Shown here: piece after piece, positions 52,301 through 64,000 of the stretch
Layout: each line of letters begins with the position of its first letter
How positions within the stretch are numbered: the stretch's first letter is position 1
Assembly: GCA_013399855.1 (NCBI GenBank)
Contig: VXAY01006827.1
Coordinates: 1,299,460-1,363,459 of the forward strand
DNA: 64,000 nucleotides
Reading direction: 5' to 3'
From: Oxyruncus cristatus
Lineage: Eukaryota > Chordata > Aves > Passeriformes > Cotingidae
Notes under the pieces: model-generated
Told to the model about the DNA's origin: nothing
Seen by the model: only the letters and a program-made list of their open reading frames with translations
Database searches by the model: none
Program-made: the position numbers and the translations under genes

Positions 52301-55300
52301 TAATGCAGTCTGGGAACTCAAATTACACTGCCACAATCTTCACTACGTCTCCACGGATGCAATTTATTACAATTCCAGCATTAGGAATGTGACAATGCAC
52401 ATTAGGAGGACTCATTCTCAGCACATACATCCTTTGGTTGTGCAGGATCAGGGTAAAAAGCACTAGAAAGTTATTTTTGTATAAAAGCCAAGAGATTTTA
52501 TACCCTCCTCATGACTTAAAAGAAAAAAAAAAGAAAACCTAACTGAAAATTGGCATCAAGTATGGCTACTTTTAAAATTGGGACTATATCTCAAGCATTT
52601 ATTAACCAAATTAAGCATATGCAATTTAAATTATGCTTTGTCTTATTAACATACTAATGAATATACATCAGTGAGTTGAACTAAAAATATATTGAAGATT
52701 TGCATGTCTGATTATCTTTCTGGAGTTTTGCAACTGATAATTTGAAAGGAGAACAGAAAAAAAACCCCTCTTTGTCAAGGTCTATGCAAAATTACAGCTT
52801 CGAGAGGTTTATTAATCAAAGGATTGTTTTGTATCTTTTGTAAGTCCACAAAGAGACTAAGGATCTCTCTCTAAATGAAGAGGATTTGCTCTTGGAATTA
52901 TGTTCAAAGTAGTAATTTCCTCAAGTGGTATGTAGGACAACGATGTCTTAAGCCAAAGCACTTGCAAGTGACCTCCTCCCAACCAGCTCCTCTCTGAGAA
53001 AAGCAGGGAAATTTATGCTTCACCACACTACCTCAGTAAGTATTTGCAAAACAAGCAAAAAGAAAAAAAAAACCAGAACAGATGCACGCAAGGAAACAGA
53101 CAAAGATATTTGAGGATGAAATTGTTGACAGCAACCAACTTCTTGTAACCACTGAATGAAAAAAAAATAAAAAAATCAACCAACCAAACAATAACCCAGT
53201 TTATTTGTTAAAGCTGTAAGTCAGGACTCTCTTGCTGTTCCCAGACTTAGAGCATCACTCCAGGCAACTCAGCCAGGCTGTGGTTCAGCTTGCCATACTT
53301 CCAACCTAGCACTAGACAAAATAATCAGACAAGTAATAGGACCAGTATTTCAATCATGTTTCTCCTTAGCGCTGTCACAAATGTATATAGCTGAGGAATT
53401 TGCAAGAAACAAAGAATAACAACACTGTTAAAATACCAAGATTACCCTGTTCTTGCAATCTTAGCAGGTTCCCACCTCCAGATAGCATTTTAAATCATTT
53501 TCATATCAGATACCTTTTCCACACTTCTTCAAATGAAGTCTACAATACAAAACTCATCCAACAGCCGTGGTTCTCATTTTCTATTCCTCCTCCATTCTTT
53601 AAAGACAAACTGGCACTTCAGAGAAGTTATCCTCAGTGCTCAAGGAAAGCTGCCTCGTTTCTGTTCAACAGATCACTGGCAAGGATTTAAAATGGTTGAT
53701 CTTTGAACACATATGCTTAAATGAGCATTTTTTTTCAAGGCAAGGCAGAGTTCTCAATTTCTTTTGCTCAATTTTTCCCCTGCCCTGTCCCTTCAACAAA
53801 CGGATCCACACCAAAAAATAATTTGGGCAAAAAAACAAAAGGGTGGGGAGGGAACAAAGAAATTTCATTTGGACTCAGTCAACCACTTTCAGTTCCATAA
53901 ACCTGTCACTGCTGGGGCAGCACAACGGTGAGAACAAACAGCAAAGGTGGGGAACTTTTCAAGTCCTTCTCACAGCAAGACCTGAAACCTAAACCAAGCA
54001 TCTCAGTCCCACATGTGATTTTCTGTGGCAGTTCTATTTACTGCCTTTCTTTTAGTCTGTGTTTTTAACAACATGAAGCCAGAATACTAAGGCACCATTT
54101 AAGGTAAGTGAGCCTGCAAATGGAGATGAAATGTCTGAGCTTCTTCAGCGCAAATTCCCACCAGTCATCTGCCGAAAACCTGACCAATAAAACATGGAAG
54201 TTGGTACCTGCAAAAAAAAAGCCTTGTTTCCTACAGTCTTAATTCATTCCCTTGGGAAGGGGCATGAGCCTCTTCCAAAATTTCTTTGCTGGCATCTAGA
54301 ATTCCCTAGGTAGCACTGTTAGTAGTACAAAGCAGCAAGAGGAACTGCAGCACGAGTGGGAGTTTGCTTCTATCCAAACACGGACTAGTATTCCAAGCAC
54401 TTCACATGTTGATTAACTACATTTCTGTACAGGGAGCTCACAGTGTCTCAGCATTAGTGCTCAGCTACCAATTTCCAAGGACAGCTTTGTACACCAGCAA
54501 ATTCCAGCCTGTACAATCACTCAGTCAGAGATTTTGTATATGCAACGATAAGAAGAAAAGGAAAGGAAAAAAAGGTAAGTTTATCTTTTTTTCATTTTTT
54601 TAGCTAGGATGAGACACAGGAGTAGAGGCACAAGAAGGATGGAAAGTCACAGTTTGCTAGAAGTTAGAACAGAAATATCTGCTCAATGAAAAGATTACAC
54701 AGAGTACTACCCACAAATTGCATTCTCCCTTTGCTCATGTCTTCTGCTACCTGATGTTTTCACAGAACTGTTCACCATGTGGGAATGCAATTCATGACGG
54801 AAGGTGGAAAAACAAAGCTGCTGGCAGATAACACACACACCGATCAGCAGAAGTGACACAGGTTCATTATTCTCTCAAAAAGCTAATACATGTTGAGAAA
54901 CATGTCGAGTTTAATGGTACAGTTTGCAGTGGTTTTGCTTTGCCACTGTGGACTGTGTTGTTTCTTCTGTTGCATCAGTTCTTGCACAGCCAAAGCTGGA
55001 GTCCAGCTTTTATGAAAAGTATATATCTATGTGTGTGTGTGTATTTAAGACAGAATAAAGAGAATCCAAAGGATTAAGAAGCAAAGAAGAGTGTAAGTTA
55101 CAAATGCTTCTCCCCAGTTAATGTGCCAGCTTTCCAACTTTGTGTCTTCTGATACCTTCTCCTGCAACAGCTCTTCTCAATCAAAATAAATCGAGAACCT
55201 GTTCCTATATACACCCCGGAATGCTAATACTCAGGGGTCTCAAAAGAGACCACGACAAACCTGAAATGATCTCCAAAGCATTTTTCAGCAGCAACATGGC

Positions 55301-56905
55301 ATAGTGTCAAGGAGGGGAAGCCTGGCCAACTGGCAGAACAACAATTTTAAATGTATTTGGCCAGGCTAGGCCTGTAAAAACAAGATGCTTTGTCAGCCAA
55401 TGCGGCGGGCACTTACGTTCATAACAACCCCTTTTTTTCCCCGAGTTTTCTAAGAACAAATTACCTGCTAATGTTGATACCCAAGTCCTCTGAAGAACAC
55501 AGATGGACAACACCACCAGGGCTAAGAGGCAAAGAGGCTTTGATTTGCGGTACAAAGACTCTCCAGCAAAGAAATTTCCTGCTTTTAATATGTTTTTTGA
55601 AAATCATGAAAAACGTTTCACTTTTGTTAAAAAGATGCCATTAGAGGTTACAATTTTCAGTCCTTCAACTATGCTTCTCTTCTTTGAAGGCCTCCTAGGT
55701 TAAACATTTTTCACAAAATATATTTATCCCAAGAGGAATTAGTTTAGAAAACAGAACACATTCACTTCCACACCCAAACTACATGCTGCTTGTTAGTCCT
55801 TGACAGCTGCCAACACGGCAGCAAACAGACCCAATCTTTGCATTGCAAAGTTGCTTTCTAATGAGCCAGGAAGTGATCACATCGGTCCCCTCTGCCTCCT
55901 GCCCCAGGCTTGGCACTAGTAAAATGAGGAATGGTAGTATTTTTTAATCCACCTTATCCTTTTCAGCTTTATCTCACCTTCTGCAAATCTCCAAAGACCT
56001 TCCACTGCACACATTAAAGCTCCATCTTTGCAAGCCTTACGCTACATTTTACTTCAACTGAAGACTAGTTTTGCTGCATGGTCATGCAGCCAAATGGTGC
56101 CAGCCTGCACGTGGCATTTTGTGCAAATGCAATGCTTTCATTTGCATGTTTGCTGTCTCCACACAGCTCCAAGTCCACAGTGGTAGAGAACTGCCCACCA
56201 GACAGTGTGATCACCCGTGATTATTTACACAACAGCAGCAGCACAAGGGTCACACAGAAACTGCTCTGCCAACCTGCATCAAACAGAACAATTCCTTTGG
56301 TGATGTGGGATATGTAATTTAGGGTCTAAGAATTACCCAGTGAATGCAAAGTGCTGAAGAAGCAGAAGAAGCTCACAACCATCCTCTAAGCTCATCAGTG
56401 ACACAGGAACTTGCTTTTTAGAGAACAGAGCCAGAGCTGTGGAGGTTTGGGATGTCATCAGCCACCCCTGCATGCAGCATCTGCAAGGTGTTTTTAAATG
56501 CTGCCAGTTTTTTGCCCCACAATATTCAGTATCACAGTTCCCAAAAAAAGGCTCTCTCTCTGCTGAAACCAAACTCCCCGTCTCCTGACACACAAGTTCA
56601 TGCATTCACACCGAAATAAAGCACAAAGTACAACAGCCACAGAAACACTCACCCAGCTCCATCTTCCACGTGAGGTTCAGTGAACAGAGATGGAACTGAA
56701 ACACACACAGCGACTGGACTAAACCAGGAGTGTGAAACCATCCATTTCAGCTTAAATGCTCAGGTCTGTTGAGGTGGAGACTCTCACCATATGTCTGACT
56801 GCAGTGACTTTAGCCAGCTTGAGTTTTGAAGATCTCCAGCATGCACTTCTGCAAACTTCCAGGGCAACCCACTCCAGCACCGCTGGAATAGCAAAGGAAA
56901 GGTTG

Positions 56906-57504
56906 AAAAGTGCCGTGGTTTGGACCTGTCTCCCTGCCAAATGCCCGAAATCACTGTAACAACCCCCTCCCCTCCCTTCTATGAACACAAGAGGAAGGGA
57001 GAAGGGAAAACACTACCAAAAAACACCGAAATGACCAAACCAAAGCTGTATAAATATATATATATATGTATTTACACCTATATAGAGTTAGAATACTACG
57101 TACATAGTAACAGGAACCCCGAACGCCCCCCTCTGAAGGGAAAAGGGAACGGGAAAAGGGAAAACAGATATACACAATCAAAACCTGGGAGCAACCAATA
57201 AAGAACTAGTAAATGAAAGGTTTACTACTCTCCTTGAGATAGCAGAATCGTGCCAAATGACCGCCGGCACCCGCTGCCTCCAAAGGCCTACAAGGCCTCA
57301 CTAGGCCTCGCTCCTCCACACGAGTAGGATTGACAGCAGAGAACTTGCTCTTGCAGATCCACCAGAAGAGAAGAGAGCGAGAGCCTCCTCTCCCTTCTTA
57401 TTTATACCCTTGCTTACGTAAAAATCGCATGGAATACTGGGAACATGGCCTTGGTTACCACTCCGTTATCAAGGAAGGCCTAGAATCAGAACCACTACAA
57501 AAAG
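56906..57504 (-). mobile_element. endogenous retrovirus solo LTR with 5-bp target-site duplication
   Basis: The LTR proper is 56911-57499 (589 bp). It starts TGCCGTGGT and ends ACCACTACA, giving TG...CA termini and an imperfect terminal inverted repeat (seven of nine bases). It is flanked by the 5-bp direct repeat AAAAG at 56906-56910 and 57500-57504, the expected footprint of retroviral integration. The minus strand is the LTR sense: it carries a TATA box, TATAAATA, at 57399-57406, and an AGTAAA at 57221-57226 is a possible polyadenylation signal. Composition and layout resemble other avian ERV LTRs. No gag, pol or env sequence and no partner LTR lie in the window, so it is a solo LTR left by LTR-LTR recombination. 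Three AGGCCT copies at 57286-57307 lie inside it. Confidence 0.78.
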
Positions 57505-60500
57505 TTATGGGAATGCTTTCAGTAGGGGAGCCAGGGTAAGGATTGAGGGCTGCTAGTTAAGGGTAGCTTCCAAAAGTGTACCAGCCACTTCTGGGAGCAA
57601 GGGAGCTGGTCATAAACGAGGGTGAGGATTCCTAGAAAGGCCATAAGCAGACAACACAGGGAGGGTAAGAGTAGAGAGAAGAAGAAAGAACAGGTCCGTC
57701 TGACTAACTCAAACGTGTGGCGGCACCTCAAGAAAAGGTAGAGCTGAGTGATGAAACACGTTTGCTGGGGACAATTTTCAACAGACAGATCTGCTGATCC
57801 CAGCTGCCCCTTCCCAGACTCATCACAGTTTACACCCCAAGGCGGCAAGAGATGGCTCTGGAGGGTGTTTCATGGAAACTATGCCACATCTTATCGCTGC
57901 ATGAGAATGCCACATTGATGTTAAGATTGCAAAATACTTGTTGATACCATGAGATGTATAACTGCTGGCAAGTCCCCTGTCATAATGTCCAAGATCTCAA
58001 TGTATTGTCTGAGAAGGCAAAAAATTTCAAGAGTCCAAACCCAAACCTGACTTTAGGCAGACGAAAGGCACTAAAAATGCATCACTACAGTAACATCTCT
58101 CTTCATACAGCTCATCTTCAATTAATGCAGAATTTTCCCTGTAATACTCTAAGCTTAGCTACAGTCAAAAATATTCATGTCTCACCTAAATTTTTTATTT
58201 AACTACTTCAGCAAATCCAGTTCCAGAGTAAAGAGAGTTGACAAGGAATATATGAGTATGTGTGCACCTGCACATCCATATATGCATGGCCCAAATAAAC
58301 AAGGATGGAAACTGTTGGCACTATTAATTGTAGAATATCCTTGCTTCGTATGGGATAAACAGATGAGGTAAAAATACTACTAAATATATACAGTGGAAAA
58401 GTAACAGTTCGAGTCAGGCAGTTATTCAACAACCTCAATTTAATGCTCTTATCTCCAGAACATACATGGCACATTTCACATCACAAGAGCCACAAATAAC
58501 AAAATTCTCTTCTTGTTCCCTAAATTTCTCCTCACTTTCAGAAGAAGGTGACAAAAACTGATGAAGCAAAGGACTACAGAGAGTACCGCGCAGAGGATTA
58601 AGTAAATAACCGAGTTAAGGCAGTCAACTGTGTTCCAGTTTCCTCTGTGCCGAGTGACCTGCTGCCCTCTCCGTTTTTTATTTGCTTTTGCACTGTACTG
58701 CCTTATGTAACTGTTCCCTCCAGCTCACAAATTTCCAAGGTGAACAAAAGCTCAAGTGATTATTCGGCTTGGCCACAAAGGTGATTTTTTTTCCCCACGA
58801 ACTCCTACTTACCGGGTTCTATAATTTTAATCACACAGAAATATTAAGCCCATCAAAGTTAAGTTGATTAATTTGGCTCCTAAACGCCTGTGCTTTCCCC
58901 TTTTTGACCGGAACAATATTTCTGATAATGTTAATAACTACAGAGATTATGATGGATTATGGCTGGAAATGAAAAACGGTTTGGTGGTTGTTTTTCCTTT
59001 CCCTTCACAGGACAGGCTGATGTTATTTTGGTTCAGGTACCCAGAAGTGCTTTAGATCCTGTGCATCGCTTTGCCGATAGCCGACAAAAAGTGGTCTGTC
59101 TTTTCAATCAGCTCCAGCATAAAAAAGGCTGGAGGACCATTATCTGAGGTCACTTTCAGCAATATCTCTGTAGCAGCCTGACCTGGAGCAACACGGAGGC
59201 AAAAGCAAGCGCAGCCATAATCCTTCCTCCCCATGGCATGAGTTTACTCATGATGTTCTCTTGATCTGACCTTTCCTCGGCGGTGACAGCTATTGCTGAG
59301 GATAACTGTAGCCAGGGGAAACCAGATCCTCAGCAGCACTCAGTCTGCAATCCTAGCAAGGTAATGAGGTTTTCAGAAGATAAATTCTAAGGTTTTTTTA
59401 TTACGCGGTGGAAACATGTTCAATTTTAATATTTGTCAACACGCGTGAATGCTGTAAATAACCATAATTTGTTTATAGTGCAGATGATAGAAATTTCAAC
59501 CTGAATTTGTGTAGAACAGGCATAATTAATGACTGGGGAAAAAATTTTGATCTTCCAGAAGTTTACTTTGAGACCTACTTTAGTCCTTCCCCGAACACAA
59601 AAAGAATTGAATCTTCATAGTCATACAAACTAAAACTTGATGAAATTTCAAGCTCCAGACCTTCAAAACCGTGGTAGCACTTTACCTCCTACATATAGCA
59701 CATGACAACTGTCTACATTCCTTATGGACATTTTCCACACCTGAATTAATAGAATTATTACCTGAATGATTATTTTTTTCCCTGAATTACCAAGGTCTGG
59801 ACCCAGCCATTGGCAGAGATCAGGTGTGATATACCCTAAGGTAAACTGCCAGCCGACAGTTCTTCTTTTTTCAGCACCAGATATGTTGTTTCACTGGCTC
59901 AGGTGCACTTCATCGAACAAGTCCTTGCATCAAAAAGTATTTTATCTCACTGTGGAGAGTTTAAAGTGACAATCAAAATATGGTCAGAACTACCACATAT
60001 TAGATTTTCAATTTATCAGAAGTGTGTTACTAATGCTTGCCTGTTCTTTAAAGAAAGATACTTGTTTTATATGAAGATACATATCTCTGATCATTTCAGA
60101 CCATAAAAATAATGTGGAATGAAAGGCTGCCCTTAAATTTGAAAGAAATAATCCTAATTTCTTCATTTTTATGTAGCTTTTGTTATTTGCTATATAGTGG
60201 TATTTACCTACTATATATCATTAACTAATTGTTGTGACACCTCTGTCAGGTGGATGTTTTTTAAAAAAGAAAGAGAAGAGATACACAATGTTTTGGGAAA
60301 AACCCCTCTAATTCAAAATCCTGATGCGATATCCTCAGGTCTTTCTGGGAAGAATCCTGCGGTGGAATCCCAACTTCATGTTAAAGCGGGGCAGAATACA
60401 CTCTTTTCTCACAGAACATCCAACAAAATCCCAACAGAAGTGATATCACATGGATTACCGGTATCCTAAACACTGAAGAGAAACACATGTGAAAATACCC

Positions 60501-62501
60501 ACCCTGTTAAAAAAAGCAAAGAAGCCAAGAACAAATTCTCAGGCTGATCTGTAACATCTGATGAGTCTCAGATATTGAGCTGCAAAATATGTAATGCTGC
60601 AAGGAAGTAAAACTTACTGGCAAATCAGCCCACAACACTTTGGGGAAGAACACATCCCCGAGGGAGAGGCACATCTCATGAGGAAAGTAATGTGGCAAAG
60701 TCCATAAAACAAGTTTAAGTATAATCTTAATGCCAAGCCACAGTGCAAAAGCAATGCATTGATTTTCTATTAATGGCAAGGTCAGCTATAAATCTGTGAC
60801 CGAAATCTGGAGGTAAAGCCAACCCTGCACAGCAGTAGCTGCTCACCACATGGAGCAGCACTGGTGCAGAGGCGCGGGAAGGGCAGGAGAAGGATGATGC
60901 TCCAGCTCACTCCACCATCCCTCCTGGTAGATTGATGTCCGGTTGAAATTTCATGCCAAAAGAGCCTTCCAGCGATGCTCAGAGAGGGAGAACAAGATTA
61001 AAAACGACATAGAGAAGGGGGCAGGTAGCCTCTGATGTCTTAAGAGAAGGCCAGCAAGTTGTAGAGGTACAGGAAGATAAAGCCACTGTGCCAAAGAAAA
61101 AACGGGCTGTTGAAAAGGGAAGAAGGGGCCGGCAGTGATGAGTGCTGAGTGATACGAGATGAAGGCAAATGCTGGTGAAAGTGCAACTGCTTTAGGATTT
61201 TATTTTTAGTCATACTGTTAAAGAAAAAGGGCTTTCAAAGCAGAGCCCTTCATGGCTAGCATGTTCATCTGCCTTTAACCAGGATGTACAGAGACCACAG
61301 CACCACTACAAAGGAAACTTTAAATGTTGCTGTAAAAGCTGCACTGAAGAAGAGTTCAAACTGCAAGTTACAGATCCTGAACCAAATTTTTCAAAGTTTG
61401 GAGCACGGTGTTTTCAAATGTTTCTCATTACAATGTTTTTAAGAGCGCTTAGGGGAAAGGGTTCTTTTTTTTCTATTATCAGTAATGCCAAGGCTAGTAA
61501 GAATTAATGCAAGTTGTGATGGATTCTCAAACTCAGAAATATCTCTCTCTGGTCAGAAAACATTCACGAAATTCAACAAAATTAATGTAAACTCAATTTA
61601 CAGGCATTTATGATGAACCAGTCACTCTCAATTCCCCATTTCTAACCATATTAGGTCTCACACATACAGCCTTTCCATCATGAAAGAACCAACTGATTAA
61701 GACTCAGAGATGGCAAGCAGGAAGCAAGGTTACTTATTGAAGCAGAAGGAGCAGGTGCCCCACCAAACAGCCTGGCCTTCTGCTGGGCAGAGATCTAAAT
61801 GCAATCCGGAGACACTGAGAAGAATCAGAGTGACTTCCGGAAAGCTACATTTTCTACAGAGCATTTCTTTGCTTCTGTTGAAACATGAAATATTAATGTC
61901 AATTCATTACATATCAGTGCATTTGTATACTCCCCCGTTATCAAGTGTCCAAATGAAAAGTCTGTTGTGAATAATTTACTCCTGAATCATCAGCTAGCTT
62001 TCTTCTGTGAAGCTACATCTTCACTACTCACCAAATTCCATCTGTGACCGACATTTTAGAACATATATTCTCTGTTAAGTTGCAGAAAGGTACCACTTTA
62101 TGTGTATTTGATGTGCTACAAAACTTGAGCTTTAGAACAGATAAATGTGCTACCAATAAAGTAAAAATACATTTATAAAGACTATACAACATGACGGTTT
62201 CAAGTTTGTGGGTTGGATCCAGCATGCAACAACAACTTGTTCAACCTCCAAGTAATCTCCACAACCATCTTTCTAGGAGGTCCCCAAACACATGTGGGTT
62301 TTCCAAAACTCATCCCACCACACGAGCGCGTAGCCTGATGTAGACTTCCTCAACCAAAAGCTGTACAGCAGAGAACCTGCTAAATCCAGAGCCAAAGACT
62401 ATGTGAAACCACAGCTCCTTAAAATAAACATAGATTCTTACTCAAGTGGTGACAATGCTAATTGCTCCACGACTATTTAATTATTTAAATTATTTAATTT
62501 G

Positions 62502-62538
62502 CACCAAGTCTCAGACTTGGTGACAGCTCGTAGCTGTC
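62502..62538. repeat. two abutting perfect short hairpins
   Basis: The first is CACCAAGTC-TCA-GACTTGGTG (62502-62522, nine-base stem, three-base loop). The second is GACAGCT-CGT-AGCTGTC (62522-62538, seven-base stem, three-base loop), sharing one G with the first. Both are perfect inverted repeats. No tRNA or known small RNA matches. They are preceded by an ATTTAA-rich stretch (62474-62500). Confidence 0.95.
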
Positions 62539-62920
62539 CTCAGCGAAGGAGGTAAAAGTTGTGTTTGATGGCAGTTCAAAAAATGTATTCATACAACCAC
62601 TTCCCTTTGAGATATGAAGCTGCATTGCTAAAACAATTCATTTTGATTTTGTTGTGGGGCTCTTCAGTAAGAGAAATTACAGTACCTCAGAAACGTGCAT
62701 TCTTCCTCCATGTGCACATTCCCTCACTCTTGCTGCACAGGGTGAAGGAAATATAAATGTACTTGCTCATTGATCTTACTGTAACAATCCATTACTGGGG
62801 GAAAAACCAATTTCAAACCAGGAGTCACTGACAACATAATTCCCTTATGAAATGCAACGGCGATTCTGAGTTAAAGACACGTTTTTTAAAGAGGACGGGG
62901 TATTTTTCCCATTTCCTCAC

Positions 62921-62959
62921 TAATGTACTCCGTGTACTCATTATAATGTACTCCCTGTA
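62921..62959. repeat. short direct repeat, 16 bp with 23-bp period
   Basis: TAATGTACTCCGTGTA (62921-62936) and TAATGTACTCCCTGTA (62944-62959) differ at one position. Small local duplication in unique sequence. Confidence 0.85.
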
Positions 62960-64000
62960 ACCTTTATTTAAAACAACTTTCTCCATTTGCTACTAATAGA
63001 ATATAACCATTTCCAGTCTCGAGATTCTGAGCAGAAAACTCCACTTCTTTGAGGTTAGGAAAAAACCTAAAGCCACACACCATTATTGTATTGGTTGCTG
63101 CAGAGATCCATGAGTGGAAGGCAGAGAGTCTGCACTCAGGAGGATAAGCTTTCAGAGACTGTGAGGAAAAGTGAACTAACAGAATGACTACATCAATATA
63201 TACTGTCTCTGTAGGATCCCAGTTTACTTGTATTTTATTGTATGTTATTCTGGTCTTGGTCTAGTCAGGCAGTTTCAATTCATTAGGTATGCACAGGTAT
63301 ATCCCAGGTGTGTACATGTACTGAGGTATTCCTAATTCAGGTATTCTTGCCATAAGCTACTCAAATGTTATCAAATACAAGGAAACTTGCTAAATGTCAA
63401 CCAACAACATCGAAACCCCCAAATTAGCTCAGGGTGTGATTCGCAGTAGCAACTGCTAAGAAATGAGGTTTTAAAATTTAGTAACACATTGCAGAGGGAA
63501 AAGATACCAAATTGAAACACATTTCCTGTTAGAAAATGACAGCAAAATTGAAGATGGGAAGCTGCGCCTTTAGCTGTACGTTCATATGAACTATGAGGAT
63601 TAAAAAAGATATGCAGTGTTCAGCACTGACAGATCTATATATATAGAGAGATATCTTTCAGGCAGATAAGGCCAGATTGCATAACGTGACAGGTAATAAA
63701 GACGTACTTCTAACATAAAAATAGGTGTTACATAAAATAAAAACGAGCCTTTCCCCTCATTTGTTCTAAAATGTAAGGGATGTTTGATCTTCATAATTTG
63801 TTAACTTTACTTTTCCAGCTTCTACACTGCACTAAAATTACCTAATTTTAGTGTTGGAGTAAAAAAAAAAAAGACTAATCGACTTCACGGTACATGGGAT
63901 ACAAACAGAATTACAAGATAATGTTTGATATCTATATCCTCTGATTCTTCAAGTTTAATGTAAAGAGAGCCGTCAATACATATATGAAGATATAAAAAAA

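Larger units (their letters stand above)
14465..64000 (-). other. COMMD1: COMMD1 intron 2 (partial, continues beyond the right edge)
   Basis: The exon 3 acceptor is at 14465. I looked for the preceding 282-base exon 2 (expected to encode residues near SDQAAVISKFWK and to end in LGK.GQ before a donor) on the minus strand and did not find it. The remainder of the window should therefore be intronic. COMMD1 intron 2 is also very long in mammals. Apart from the elements listed separately, these 49.5 kb show no convincing exon, RNA gene or promoter island. Stretches such as 14500-17600, 19560-21000, 26900-28900, 31000-33400, 36000-44300, 50100-56900 and 57600-62450 contain only AT-leaning unique sequence with short simple repeats. 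Confidence 0.75.

Noticed and set aside
52999..53036. Plus-strand exon-like segment followed by GTAAGT at 53037
   Set aside because: It has an acceptor-like and a donor-like site and an open frame, but it is antisense to COMMD1 and isolated. It mainly shows how easily such chance exons arise here.
54432..54573. Plus-strand segment with acceptor TTTCTGTACAG and donor GGTAAGTTT, open frame ending in lysine-rich sequence
   Set aside because: Same reasoning: single isolated candidate, no homology, lysine run from a purine tract.
14465..64000. Search for COMMD1 exon 2
   Set aside because: Donor candidates ending in CAG (for example near 22262, 32522 and 43173 on the minus strand) are not preceded by the expected residues, so exon 2 is not assigned and is presumed to lie beyond the right edge.

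Overview
The window is vertebrate nuclear DNA, almost certainly from a bird. Several LINE fragments carry the characteristic avian CR1 3' end. There is an ERV-type solo LTR, and the sequence is AT-leaning, gene-poor and otherwise fairly repeat-poor. Nothing prokaryotic is present: there are no operons, ribosome binding sites, CRISPR arrays or attachment sites. Nearly all open frames of 60-190 codons are chance frames or fall in decayed CR1 copies.

The one gene part I can name is the last coding exon of COMMD1 (copper metabolism/COMM domain protein 1), on the minus strand at 14357-14464. It has a clear splice acceptor, a stop codon and a polyadenylation signal three bases after the stop. Its translation matches the C-terminal end of the COMM domain as I know it from the human protein.

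Layout: (1) 1-430 is a CpG island. From the conserved vertebrate order COMMD1 then B3GNT2 on the same strand, I infer it is the 5' end of B3GNT2, transcribed toward lower coordinates out of the window. (2) 431-14330 is intergenic, with a small CR1 3' end, an ancient CR1/L3-like fragment, a weak CpG cluster and a long inverted repeat. (3) 14335-14464 is the COMMD1 terminal exon. (4) 14465-64000, about 49.5 kb, should all be COMMD1 intron 2. The upstream exon (exon 2) was not found, so the intron continues beyond the right edge. The intron holds four minus-strand CR1 copies, one short plus-strand CR1 end, a possible older reverse-transcriptase relic, a 589-bp solo LTR with 5-bp target duplication, a (GGTTT)13 microsatellite, two perfect palindromes of 16 and 20 bp, two abutting perfect hairpins, and a CpG-dense spot near 47.2 kb.

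No new multi-gene system is evident. The items most worth a second look are the twin hairpins at 62502-62538, the 20-bp palindrome at 25153-25172, the CpG-dense intronic segment at 47.0-47.4 kb, an Ig-like coding relic at 17.65-17.71 kb, and a weak set of exon-like segments on the COMMD1 sense strand. The exon-like segments are at chance-level strength and are reported as such.
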